Assembly: GCA_947450475.1 (NCBI GenBank)
Contig: CANFVK010000005.1
Location: 31,763-95,762 of the forward strand
Length of the DNA stretch: 64,000 bases
Source: Bacteriovoracaceae bacterium
GTDB lineage: Bacteria; Bdellovibrionota; Bacteriovoracia; Bacteriovoracales; Bacteriovoracaceae
Direction: 5' to 3'
Numbering within the stretch: position 1 is the first letter of the stretch; every line of letters begins with the position of its first letter. Made by a program: the position numbers and the translations under genes. Below, piece by piece: positions 7,620-15,728 of this stretch. A model generated the notes under the pieces. It ran no database searches. It was given only the letters and a program-made list of their open reading frames with translations, and was not told the origin of the DNA.

Positions 7620-9011
7620 TTATCCTAATTCTTGAACAGGACTACCGCCCGCTGCTCCTAAAGCTGCAACACCAGCTCCCTGTGATTTAATTTTTGAAAT
7701 AGTTCCTTCCAGTCGAGAAAATTTATCTTTTAAATTCTTTTCTTTTTCTTCAAGGTATTTTTGCTTTTGACTTATTCTTCGATCAATTTGCTCAATGTTG
7801 CTTTGAAGTGTTTTTTTGCGACTTTGAATTAATCCATCTGGTGAGCGAAGTGCTGTATTCATGGTGGCATTTAAGTTATCCATGAACCCTTCACTTTTGC
7901 CTCCCTCTACCGTGAACGTTCCCGTAAGAATTTGAGAAACGAGAGTATAGTTAGAACCAATGAGTGATTGAAATTTCTTTTGATCAAATTCCAGCAAACC
8001 ATCGCGTGAAAAACTAAGACCGAGTTCACCGACTCGATGATATCCACTATCGGTCATGACATCTTTGAAAACGGCAGCGTGAATCCGGCCTTCGAGAGAT
8101 TGAAGCATGCTGTCCCCACCCAATGTTCGGGAGGTGTCAGTTTTTTCGTCTATCGAATTTTGCTCTTTGATAAATTTTAAAATTCCGTTTAGTTTTGATA
8201 TGAGATCGTTAACTTTTGTGGATACTGCTTCAACATCCTCAGAAACTTTAATTGTAAATTCTTCACCAGGTTTGGCTTTTTTTAAGTCAATTGAAAGCCC
8301 TGGAATGAGGTCCTTGAGCTTGTTTTCTGGAGCTTCAATTTCAAAGCCATCGAGTTTAACTTTAGCATCATGAGCTTCGCGCTGAAACTCAAGTTGAAAA
8401 TCTTCATCACCATCTACAAAATAAAAATACGGAAATGTAGCAGCACTTTCATCTCCAGTAGAATTTAAACTCAAAACTAGGCGCCATGGCGTATCTGAAC
8501 CACTTCCATCATTTATTACGTTGGCGGTAACGCCTAAATCGGAGTGCTTATTAATCATCTTAGAGATACTCGACAATGAAGCATTGTCTGAATCAACATA
8601 AACGTCTTTTGTCTCACCGTTTGGTAGTTTGTATTGGATAAATCCTACTCCAACATAGCTGTTGTCTTTGTCAGCAAAACCTGTCGACATCGCTGAAGAT
8701 TTTTGAGCAAGTTGCATCACTTCTAATTGATAGCTTCCGGGAACGGCGCTATTTTTATCGGCGGTTACGCCAACAATATCTGTGTTTGTATCGACCTTAA
8801 ACTCTCGAAGTGCACGAGCGTTAGCATTGAGGGCAAGTCCTCCACGCACATCTTCAGCCAACTTTAAAAGTTGATCAACAAGACCTTTCTTGTCACTGAT
8901 TTTGCTTTTTTGCTTTTCCATGTTCTGAACGGGGATTTGTTCTGCACTCATGATTTGCTTAACAATATCCTTTGGAAGTCCAGTACTAATGGAACCAAAT
9001 GCTATACCCAA
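7620..9011 (-). CDS. fliD: FliD flagellar filament cap protein
   Basis: 463 residues. The N-terminal FliD domain (MGIAFGSISTGLPKDIVKQI, then the coiled-coil region K-S-K-I-S-D-K-K) and the C-terminal FliD domain (SMLQSLEGRIHAAVF, GLSFSRDGLLEFDQKKF) are both clear. The C-terminus has a coiled coil (IDRRISQKQKYLEEKEKNL) typical of the capping pentamer. It is exported by the flagellar type III apparatus, so there is no Sec signal. Start is TTG at 9011, chosen because AGGAGG lies a few bases upstream. First gene of the leftward motility operon. Confidence 0.95.
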   Translation of the reverse strand: MGIAFGSISTGLPKDIVKQIMSAEQIPVQNMEKQKSKISDKKGLVDQLLKLAEDVRGGLALNANARALREFKVDTNTDIVGVTADKNSAVPGSYQLEVMQLAQKSSAMSTGFADKDNSYVGVGFIQYKLPNGETKDVYVDSDNASLSSISKMINKHSDLGVTANVINDGSGSDTPWRLVLSLNSTGDESAATFPYFYFVDGDEDFQLEFQREAHDAKVKLDGFEIEAPENKLKDLIPGLSIDLKKAKPGEEFTIKVSEDVEAVSTKVNDLISKLNGILKFIKEQNSIDEKTDTSRTLGGDSMLQSLEGRIHAAVFKDVMTDSGYHRVGELGLSFSRDGLLEFDQKKFQSLIGSNYTLVSQILTGTFTVEGGKSEGFMDNLNATMNTALRSPDGLIQSRKKTLQSNIEQIDRRISQKQKYLEEKEKNLKDKFSRLEGTISKIKSQGAGVAALGAAGGSPVQELG

Positions 9012-9162
9012 AAAATCCTCCTGATTTATTAGGGCCCATCATAGTTTATCATATCGTAGGACCATTCCCCATGAGGCAGGATTTTCTAGGGGGTCAAGCT
9101 AAATTACCTGAGCGAAGTTTGCTAGTATTAATTTCTTGTGATTACTAAAGTGGAACCGTAGA

Positions 9163-9192
9163 ATAAAAAAAGACCGGATGGGGCCGGTCTTT
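9163..9192 (-). terminator. Leftward rho-independent terminator
   Basis: Arms AAAGACCGG (9169-9177) and CCGGTCTTT (9184-9192) around a 6-base loop. On the minus strand the hairpin is followed by a run of T, giving a textbook terminator. On the plus strand it is followed only by TTT then AATC. No leftward gene is known to its right, so what it terminates is unclear. Confidence 0.8.
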
Positions 9193-9263
9193 AATCTAGG
9201 ATATAGGTATTGAAAAGCCTCTGTATGGGAAGTGCCTCTCAATTACTGATTTAATCGGTTATT

Positions 9264-10766
9264 ATGGAAAATACTTTAGCAAACGATTCAAACATTTTTA
9301 AAATAAAATGGAAATTCTTCACTTATCGTGTAGTTAGCTATTTTTCATTTTTATTAATACCCGTCTACGTCCAAAAAGGAATGCAGATCAGCCCTTGGTT
9401 GATGGCCCTAATGATGACTCTTTATATTCTATTCATTGTAAGTCAGTGGTTTTTGCTGGGTAAAGAGATTGATCATCGTTTAAAAATTTACTTTAGAGTA
9501 AATTCTTCAATTGATCGAATTGTGTACCGTCTGCTGCTCGGAATGTTTTTTTTCATCATGCTTTTTAACCTCATAAGTATGTTTGATTCGAAGTGGATTT
9601 ATAACTGCTATTGGATTACTTGGGCGCTGCTGGGTCTTTTTTACTCATGGCCGACTAGAGGGAAAATAATTCAAGAATCAGTTTCGTCGAATTTTGGTGA
9701 GTTTAAATTTCTAGATAATTTTGAAAAAACATTGGTGGGATTAATACTCCTTATTTTTTTCTTTTCACTCCCTGATCTTCCTCCTTTGGTCAATATTGAA
9801 ATGCTAAAACTTTATTACGACCCATTGGAAAAAATGGGAAATCCTGTTTGGAATTTCCTGCTTATCAATTATTATCCTTTTAAAAATTATCCTGAATTAT
9901 TTCGACTTGCATGGAGTTTACATTTTTATCTCATTGGGATTGGAATGTTCTTGCTTGTTTTCTATGCCTTCTTAAGATTTTTTGTTTCAAGGCGACTTTC
10001 CATTTTAGGGGTGTTTGCCCTGGTGTCGTCCTGGTCATTTAGCAAAACCCTGGGCACTAATGTGGAGTATTCTTTTTTAACGACTTATTCCCTGATTTGG
10101 GTTTGGACTTTATTGTGGGTGACCAAGAGTTCAACTTACCGGGCCGGTCTTTTTATGGGGCTTGTGAGTTTTTGGGGAGCACTTCTCAATACTAATTTCG
10201 CTCTATTGGTCTTTTTTCAGATCGCTTTTTTACTAATGATTTTTATTCCAGAAAGAACGATTTGGTTTAAACGACAGCTTTTAAAATATGCACTCTTTGG
10301 AGCTGTCTTGACTCTTTTTAGATTGCTCTCTCATTCTGATTTGCTCGAATCACCACATGCGCCAGATTTGAGTATCTTAAAATCAATTGCAATTGAAATG
10401 GAGAGAAAGGGATTTTATATTTTAGGCTTATTTGGTTTATTGTTAGCCATTTTTAGATATCTTAAACCTAAATCAAACTTGGTAAAAGATTTGCAAATTG
10501 AACGCGAGAGTTTGGTCATTTTTCTTATTTCATTTACCTTCTTTGTCTTGTTCTCCATCCTTTGGGATGACACTCTTTTAAAAGGGTTTGGCACCATGTG
10601 GCCGCTGGCTTTTTTAAGCCTTATTCCTTTAGAATTATTATTTCAGGCACTAAGCCGGGTGCGTTCTCGCCGAAACATGATTTACGTTATTTATATCCTT
10701 ATTTGCCTTCTCGACTCTCACGTAGAGGGAAGGGTAAAATTATTTCTTAAAATATTTAATAATTAA
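9264..10766 (+). CDS. Multi-pass membrane protein, unknown function
   Basis: 500 residues with roughly ten hydrophobic segments, among them ~25-35, ~45-65, ~92-105, ~112-125, ~155-172, ~215-240, ~270-285, ~295-325, ~340-355, ~383-395, ~418-433, ~445-460 and ~478-488. There are many aromatic residues and basic loops. The overall look recalls polytopic GT-C-type glycosyltransferases or O-antigen-like proteins, but no catalytic motif (such as an early DD/DE loop) was found, so no function is assigned. It is the first rightward gene after the strand switch, followed by its own 73-bp gap. Confidence 0.75.
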   Translation: MENTLANDSNIFKIKWKFFTYRVVSYFSFLLIPVYVQKGMQISPWLMALMMTLYILFIVSQWFLLGKEIDHRLKIYFRVNSSIDRIVYRLLLGMFFFIMLFNLISMFDSKWIYNCYWITWALLGLFYSWPTRGKIIQESVSSNFGEFKFLDNFEKTLVGLILLIFFFSLPDLPPLVNIEMLKLYYDPLEKMGNPVWNFLLINYYPFKNYPELFRLAWSLHFYLIGIGMFLLVFYAFLRFFVSRRLSILGVFALVSSWSFSKTLGTNVEYSFLTTYSLIWVWTLLWVTKSSTYRAGLFMGLVSFWGALLNTNFALLVFFQIAFLLMIFIPERTIWFKRQLLKYALFGAVLTLFRLLSHSDLLESPHAPDLSILKSIAIEMERKGFYILGLFGLLLAIFRYLKPKSNLVKDLQIERESLVIFLISFTFFVLFSILWDDTLLKGFGTMWPLAFLSLIPLELLFQALSRVRSRRNMIYVIYILICLLDSHVEGRVKLFLKIFNN

Positions 10767-10778
10767 AAAATCTATTTA

Positions 10779-10787
10779 TGCTACAAT
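10779..10787 (+). promoter_or_regulatory. Candidate extended -10 promoter
   Basis: TG-C-TACAAT lies about 50 bp upstream of the 75-residue gene, in an A/T-rich segment. No good -35 is visible, as expected for extended -10 elements. Inference from motif only. Confidence 0.35.
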
Positions 10788-10839
10788 TTATTTAAAGCAA
10801 ACTTGTGACAATGATGTCCTTGTTTCAGTTGGAGTCGTA

Positions 10840-11067
10840 ATGTTTAGTTCAGGATTGACTAAAGGTATTTACAACAGCTTCCTTCGATCAAATCAGATGA
10901 ACAGATCGGAATTAGAATTGACTCCATTTATCTACGTTGACCTCGATACCAACGAGGTGAAGTATCTAACCAGCTTGATGAAAACGTCTGAAATTGGCTC
11001 AGAAATTTACGCCGTTTCGATTGCTTCAGCTGGCAACGTAGAGGTTCTCTCCACCGAGAACCACTAA
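10840..11067 (+). CDS. Small conserved-looking hypothetical protein (75 aa)
   Basis: 75 residues, soluble, with mixed helix and strand. The N-terminal half is basic and helical, the middle (LTPFIYVDLDTNEVKYLTSL) is strand-like, and the C-terminus ends STENH. The ATG follows GGAG. The coding look is good (balanced codons, a ribosome site, a terminator-like hairpin 45 bp after the stop). No family is recognised and no partner gene is adjacent, so it is probably monocistronic. Confidence 0.65.
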   Translation: MFSSGLTKGIYNSFLRSNQMNRSELELTPFIYVDLDTNEVKYLTSLMKTSEIGSEIYAVSIASAGNVEVLSTENH

Positions 11068-11111
11068 TCCCTTATCGCCTTTAAGGCCTAAGGTTTAGCT
11101 TGAGCTTAACA

Positions 11112-11132
11112 AAAAAGGTCCCTGACCTTTTT
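11112..11132 (+). terminator. Hairpin with T-tract, candidate terminator of the 75-aa gene
   Basis: AAAAAGGTC, loop CCT, GACCTTTTT: a perfect 9-bp stem whose 3' arm ends in five T. It could work in both directions. It lies 45 bp after the stop codon. Confidence 0.65.
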
Positions 11133-11174
11133 AAAGACTTTGCTCCCGTAAAAAGCTGACCTTACAAAGTCTTT
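11133..11174 (+). repeat. Second inverted repeat abutting the terminator
   Basis: AAAGACTTTG (11133-11142) and CAAAGTCTTT (11165-11174) form a perfect 10-bp dyad with a 22-base loop. The loop contains GACCTT (11158-11163), an exact copy of the segment used by the preceding hairpin (11124-11129), so the AAGGTC at 11115-11120 could pair with either copy. Confidence 0.7.
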
Positions 11175-11456
11175 CTCAAAATAATACCCGAGTGGCAGTT
11201 TTTTGACGTGTTGTGAATAACTTCTTGCTTTCTGGCCCCAAAAAATAGGGATTGGATAAGCAAGTTCTAAAATAGAGATTACTTTTTCCTAACTATTGAA
11301 AATAATAAATAGATAAGAATAAATACAATTATCTTATTTAAATGTTTTGAGAGTCAAATTTGTGGATAACTTCCGATTTTTTGTTGATAAAATAATCAAG
11401 TCAACTATTTTGAATCAAAAATTGTAAGAATTTTACATAACGCAGAGTGTGTATTT
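11175..11456. other. AT-rich non-coding stretch with DnaA-box-like sequences
   Basis: This is the rest of the only gene-free stretch longer than 300 bp (11068-11456). Three same-orientation DnaA-box-like 9-mers occur: 11212-11220 (TTATTCACA on the minus strand), 11361-11369 (TTATCCACA, the consensus) and 11382-11390 (TTATCAACA, one change). Between the first two lies a very A/T-rich run (about 11280-11345) that could melt easily. Gene orientation flips from leftward to rightward just to the left. No dnaA, dnaN or gyrB is in the window, so an origin is only a hypothesis. Confidence 0.4.
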
Positions 11457-12230
11457 ATGAAAATTGATAGAATTGCTCTTATTCTTGAGTTGACAACAAA
11501 GCTTGAGGAAATCTTTGGGCCCGACGCATCTAAAAAGTTAAAAATTGATCACAAGGCCGATTGGAGCCAGGTTACAGAGATAGATCATTTCGTCTCATTA
11601 AAATTAAAAGAAATGCTAAAAGCTATACCTCAATATGCCCACTATCACTTTTTCAGCGAAGAAGATTATGGAGATTATCAATTTCCTTGTGCCATTGTCG
11701 ATCCGATCGATGGAACCAGAGAGCTGGTAAAGGGTCGTGCCGAGTGTGCGGTCGCTTTAGCCTTGATGAATTCGCCCCAAATAGATGACCCGTTAAACGA
11801 AGCCTGGATCTATAATCCCTTTAGTGGCTTTAGTGTTGAGACAGGTCTTCCCTACGTGCGAGCGTTAAACAAATCAACTCAAAAATATTTGAGTTTTGTT
11901 TCTCGCACAGAATATCACCAAGGGCTTTATCGAGAATTTATGAATCACCCACTCATTGACTTAACCCCGAGAGGAAGTATTGCTTTTAAGCTAGGGCTTC
12001 TGGCATCTGGCGCCTGCGATTTCATTATTTCGCTAGCAGACAAAAACGTGTGGGACATTGCTGCTGGAACTATTCTTTGCTTCCAGAGAGGATTCTCTTT
12101 TTATGAAAATGGAATAAAAATTTCAACCCTGGATCGTCCTCTATATACAGGAAAATTGATTTGGGCTCCAGCGGAAATAGCGCCCATGATACATCAAATA
12201 TTTAACATCGAATTCAGATTTGAAAAATAA
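11457..12230 (+). CDS. Inositol monophosphatase-family phosphatase (CysQ-like)
   Basis: 257 residues, soluble. It has the family's metal and phosphate motifs: FSEED near residue 68, DPIDGT at D82-T87 and WD at 199-200 (VWDIAAG). Family members are Mg-dependent, lithium-sensitive phosphatases acting on inositol monophosphate or on 3'-phosphoadenosine 5'-phosphate (CysQ). The sequence alone does not choose the substrate. The Glu motif reads S-E-E rather than the usual G-E-E. Start ATG has only a weak purine-rich site upstream. It is preceded by the AT-rich non-coding stretch. Confidence 0.85.
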   Translation: MKIDRIALILELTTKLEEIFGPDASKKLKIDHKADWSQVTEIDHFVSLKLKEMLKAIPQYAHYHFFSEEDYGDYQFPCAIVDPIDGTRELVKGRAECAVALALMNSPQIDDPLNEAWIYNPFSGFSVETGLPYVRALNKSTQKYLSFVSRTEYHQGLYREFMNHPLIDLTPRGSIAFKLGLLASGACDFIISLADKNVWDIAAGTILCFQRGFSFYENGIKISTLDRPLYTGKLIWAPAEIAPMIHQIFNIEFRFEK

Positions 12231-12312
12231 TTTCATTTCAATATGAGATTGACTGAGAATTTAAAAGCTCAATGTTAACTTTATCCTCATTCTTTTTTTG
12301 AGGGCAAAGCAT

Positions 12313-13287
12313 ATGAAACATTTTCTTAAAAGATACGCCAATATTAGTTCTCCCATTTTAATCACTGGTCCAACGGGGACCGGGAAATCAAAATTGGCTC
12401 AAGATTTATTTGCGGCAGCGACCATAAACCGAGAGAAGTTTTTAACCTTACACTTGGCAAGTGTAAAAGAAGAACTGATCGAAAGCGAACTTTTTGGCCA
12501 TGTAAAAGGTGCTTTTACGGGGGCATTTGAAAATAAGCTCGGCTACTTTAGAGAGGTTGGTCACGGGACACTTTTTCTCGATGAAATTGGAGAGTTGTCC
12601 CATGAGGCTCAGAAGAAATTACTTTATTTATTGGAAGAAAAAAAATTTACCCCTGTCGGCTCAACCACAGCGTTTGATTTTAAAGGACGAATAATGTTGG
12701 CTACTAATAAGAATCTCAAAGAGCTGGTTCGTGCCGGCAAATTCAGGGAGGATTTGTATTATCGCTTAAATATATTTCCAATAGAACTTTTGCCAATAAG
12801 CTTAGACAAAGAAGTTCTTTGTTCAAAAATTTTTGAGATATTTCAGCAAATGAAAGAGCGCTTTAATAAAAAAGAACTGCAGATTTCAGAACAAGTAAAA
12901 TCTCTCTTGCTGCAAGCACTTTGGAAAGGAAATTTTCGAGAGCTAAAAAATTGCTGTGAGTATATGGTCGTAATGAGTGAAGGAACTTTGGTTCAAAAAG
13001 AGCACTTGCCCATTTGGTTTATTGAAGAAATATCATTAAAAAATGCTGTAGGTGAAAAAGAGTTTCTCGCCAGTTTTCCGGAGGATTACAATCTTGCGGT
13101 AGAGCGATTTGAAGCTTGGTATTTGGAAGAAAAATTAAAAAAATTTGGAGGTAGAGTCAATCAAACTTCGCGCCAATTGGGAATTAGTAAGACCGCATTG
13201 ATTTATAAAGCAAAAAAATACAAAATAAGCACAATTCACTTAAGAGCAGATGCAAGTGCTGAAAAACTGGGAATTTGGGTAGCGTAA
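12313..13287 (+). CDS. Sigma-54-dependent transcriptional activator lacking a regulatory domain
   Basis: 324 residues from the ATG at 12313, chosen over an in-frame TTG at 12298 because AGGG lies eight bases before it. The AAA+ domain has Walker A (G19PTGTGKS26), the sigma-54 contact loop GAFTGA (66-71), Walker B with D90-E91, and the R-finger region (REDLYYRLN). The C-terminus has a Fis-type helix-turn-helix (NQTSRQLGISKTALIYKAK). There is no N-terminal receiver, GAF or PAS domain, as in PspF, so control must come from a partner protein or from abundance. Possible targets include the nearby flagellar genes, by inference only. Confidence 0.9.
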   Translation: MKHFLKRYANISSPILITGPTGTGKSKLAQDLFAAATINREKFLTLHLASVKEELIESELFGHVKGAFTGAFENKLGYFREVGHGTLFLDEIGELSHEAQKKLLYLLEEKKFTPVGSTTAFDFKGRIMLATNKNLKELVRAGKFREDLYYRLNIFPIELLPISLDKEVLCSKIFEIFQQMKERFNKKELQISEQVKSLLLQALWKGNFRELKNCCEYMVVMSEGTLVQKEHLPIWFIEEISLKNAVGEKEFLASFPEDYNLAVERFEAWYLEEKLKKFGGRVNQTSRQLGISKTALIYKAKKYKISTIHLRADASAEKLGIWVA

Positions 13288-13371
13288 TATTTACAAAATC
13301 CCGGCCGTAGATTGACTTTATTAAAAGACAGGCGCATTTAAGTGTCAGTGCAATTTTGAGAGGTAAAATCG

Positions 13372-13710
13372 ATGTTTTTAACGAAGACTTTTAGCTTTTT
13401 CACACTGCTTTTTTTTTGTTTAAATGCTGCCGGAGCAGGAAGCGTCTTGATTAGTGGAAAACAAATTAATTCTAAAGATCAGCTTCACCAGTTGATCGCC
13501 AAGGAGTTGAAATTTTCACCAGGATATCCAAAAAATTTAGATGCGCTTTACGATGAACTGAGTTCAGACCTTGATGGCGACAGCATAATAAAAATTAAAA
13601 ATTTAAATTTATTAAGGGCTAAAGTTGGTCGAGAATATACAGATGGTTTCGTTCAGGCCATAATAGATTCAGCGGAAGAAAATCCTCGCTTGATATTGGT
13701 TCTTGAGTAA
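13372..13710 (+). CDS. Barstar-family protein with an export signal
   Basis: 112 residues. Residues 1-22 look like a Sec signal (lysine, a hydrophobic FFTLLFFCLNAA core, then AGAG). The rest matches the barstar fold: a first strand (SVLISGKQI), helix (DQLHQLIAKEL), the hallmark region GYPKNLDALYDELSSDL and a final strand (LILVLE). Classic barstar is cytoplasmic and inhibits the RNase barnase, so an exported form is unusual. No barnase-like gene is in the window. The ATG follows GAGAGGT. It lies 4 bp before rlmE, so the two are probably co-transcribed. Confidence 0.8.
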   Translation: MFLTKTFSFFTLLFFCLNAAGAGSVLISGKQINSKDQLHQLIAKELKFSPGYPKNLDALYDELSSDLDGDSIIKIKNLNLLRAKVGREYTDGFVQAIIDSAEENPRLILVLE

Positions 13711-13714
13711 CAAA

Positions 13715-14308
13715 ATGACATTTAAAGTAAAAGATCATTATTTTCATAAAGCAAAAAAAGATAATTTTTTAGCAAGAAGTGTTTATAAGCTCGAAGAAAT
13801 TGATGACCGCTATAAAATTTTAAAAAAAGGTGATCAAGTTATTGATCTGGGCTACCATCCAGGATCCTGGATTCAATACACTTCTGAAAAAATAGGTAAA
13901 GAAGGCCTTGTGATCGGTTCGGACATTAAGCCGATTAATAATAAATTACTCAACTTGACCAATGTTAGACTTTTTGACAAAGATGTCTTCAACATTGAGA
14001 CTCTTGCCGAGTTGGGAGTGTTTGAGCGTTTTGGTGTGGTATTGTCTGATATGGCCCCAAACACCACTGGGATTCAATCTGTTGATCAAACTCGCTCTTT
14101 AAATCTAGTAGAAATGGTTTTTAGTTTACTTCCAAAGTTTCTCAAACCTAGAGGAAATTTAGTTATTAAGGTTTTCGAGAGCCACGACGCTCAAGTCTTT
14201 CTAAAAGAGCAAAAAAGCTCATTTGAAGAATTTCACTATCTCCGACCAAAGTCGGTTCGTTCAGTCAGTAAAGAATTTTTTGTCATTGGGAAGAATTTCA
14301 GGGCATAA
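13715..14308 (+). CDS. rlmE: 23S rRNA 2'-O-methyltransferase RlmE (FtsJ/RrmJ)
   Basis: 197 residues from ATG 13715, just after the barstar-like stop. An in-frame TTG at 13703 has no better ribosome site. The catalytic K-D-K-E tetrad is visible: K in RSVYKL, D in SDMAPN, K in VIKVF and E in KEFFVIG. The methyl-donor loop reads VIDLGYHPGSW instead of the usual DLGAAPGGW, keeping the two glycines and the proline. It methylates U2552 (E. coli numbering) in the ribosomal A-loop and helps 50S assembly. Length is normal for the family. Confidence 0.9.
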   Translation: MTFKVKDHYFHKAKKDNFLARSVYKLEEIDDRYKILKKGDQVIDLGYHPGSWIQYTSEKIGKEGLVIGSDIKPINNKLLNLTNVRLFDKDVFNIETLAELGVFERFGVVLSDMAPNTTGIQSVDQTRSLNLVEMVFSLLPKFLKPRGNLVIKVFESHDAQVFLKEQKSSFEEFHYLRPKSVRSVSKEFFVIGKNFRA

Positions 14309-14350
14309 TAAATACCTACATGAAGTTAAAAAACATGACGGTAAAAAAAC

Positions 14351-15721
14351 ATGGATCAGTTTAAAAAAAGTAAGATAAAAACAAACAGAAAGTTTGTATT
14401 TATCGCCACAACTCTTGGCTTAACATTATTTATCAGTGGCACGGTATTTAATATTTGTCAGGGTAAGTTTAATCAAAAAGTCAGTGCTGCTGAGCAAAAA
14501 GATGAAAATGTTCCGCTTCTACCAGCGGGATTCAAAGATGTCATGGAAAAATCGTTTCTTCAGGGCAGCGATTGGCCAGATAAATTAACCCTGGATAACA
14601 AACAAATAAAAGTTGAATATACTTTTAACGATCCTTTAACTGCTTACGCAAAATCATTACTTAAGCAATACCGTTCAGACTACACCACTGTTGCAGTTAT
14701 AGACAATGAAACGGGAAAAGTCTTAGTTGCCATTGGTTATGAAGGTAAGACTAATAGTTTTGACAAAAACCTCATCCTTTCTACTACTCATCCTTCAGCG
14801 AGTTTAATAAAAATTGTTACCACCGCTGAACTTCTCCAGAATTCTCAGGTAAAAAAAGAAACGCTATTTGATTTCAGAGGAAGAAGTACAACATTATTTA
14901 AGTATCAATTAAACGAGACCCACGGTAATCGATGGGATAAGTCTCAAACTTTTGAAACGGCTTTTGCCAAATCCAATAATGTTATTTTCGGTAAAGCGGC
15001 AATTAAAAACACAACCAGTGATGGCATTGTAAAAATGGCAGAAGGGTTTGGTTTTAATCAACCTCTGTTAAAAGAATTTGGATTCCTAAAATCTGAAATC
15101 AAGCAAGCTAAAGACAATTATGAATTAGCTGAATTAGCTTCAGGATATAATGTAGATACTGTCATATCCCCGATTCACGCTGCCGCACTGGCATCAGTAG
15201 TTGCCAATGATGGGATATTGAAAACACCGAAATTAATTTCAAAGCTTGTGGATGTTAAAAGCGGTGAAAATATCTGGCCAGAAGTCATTTCTGAAAAAAG
15301 GGCCATAACTATTGAAACCTCAAAAGAAATGCAAGAAATGATGGCAATGACCATTGATGGTGGAACTGCTAGAAAATCATTTAGAAGAATGAATAATGGC
15401 TACAGAGATGCACTAGAAATTGGGGGCAAAACCGGAAGTATTACTGGAGGTACGCCTTTTGGAAAACGTGATTGGTTTACAGCTTTTGCGGTGCCCAGAG
15501 AAAAGACAAAGGGTAAAGGAATTTCAATTAGTGTCATGAACGTTAATGTAAAGAGATGGCACGTAAAATCTTCTATGCTGGCCAAAAATATTATTGAATA
15601 CTATTATAAAAATATTAATCCAGTCGCCCTAAATTCAATCAACAATGATTCCAAGAGAACGCCGAGCGAATCCCGTCAATTGAAAAGAAGAAGACATCAT
15701 CGCAGAAAGAGACATGCATAG
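14351..15721 (+). CDS. Stand-alone penicillin-binding transpeptidase
   Basis: 456 residues: a basic N-terminus, one membrane anchor (~17-36), then a periplasmic transpeptidase. The three active-site motifs are S151-x-x-K154 (in HPSASLIK), S208-N-N and K360-T-G. The N-terminal dimerisation domain normally found in class B PBPs of about 600 residues is missing, with only ~90 residues before the catalytic domain. The tail is strikingly basic (RRRHHRRKRHA). The enzyme would cross-link peptidoglycan. A beta-lactamase-like or regulatory role is less likely because of the KTG-SITGG form. Ends 7 bp before lepB. Confidence 0.85.
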   Translation: MDQFKKSKIKTNRKFVFIATTLGLTLFISGTVFNICQGKFNQKVSAAEQKDENVPLLPAGFKDVMEKSFLQGSDWPDKLTLDNKQIKVEYTFNDPLTAYAKSLLKQYRSDYTTVAVIDNETGKVLVAIGYEGKTNSFDKNLILSTTHPSASLIKIVTTAELLQNSQVKKETLFDFRGRSTTLFKYQLNETHGNRWDKSQTFETAFAKSNNVIFGKAAIKNTTSDGIVKMAEGFGFNQPLLKEFGFLKSEIKQAKDNYELAELASGYNVDTVISPIHAAALASVVANDGILKTPKLISKLVDVKSGENIWPEVISEKRAITIETSKEMQEMMAMTIDGGTARKSFRRMNNGYRDALEIGGKTGSITGGTPFGKRDWFTAFAVPREKTKGKGISISVMNVNVKRWHVKSSMLAKNIIEYYYKNINPVALNSINNDSKRTPSESRQLKRRRHHRRKRHA

Positions 15722-15728
15722 GTAATTT

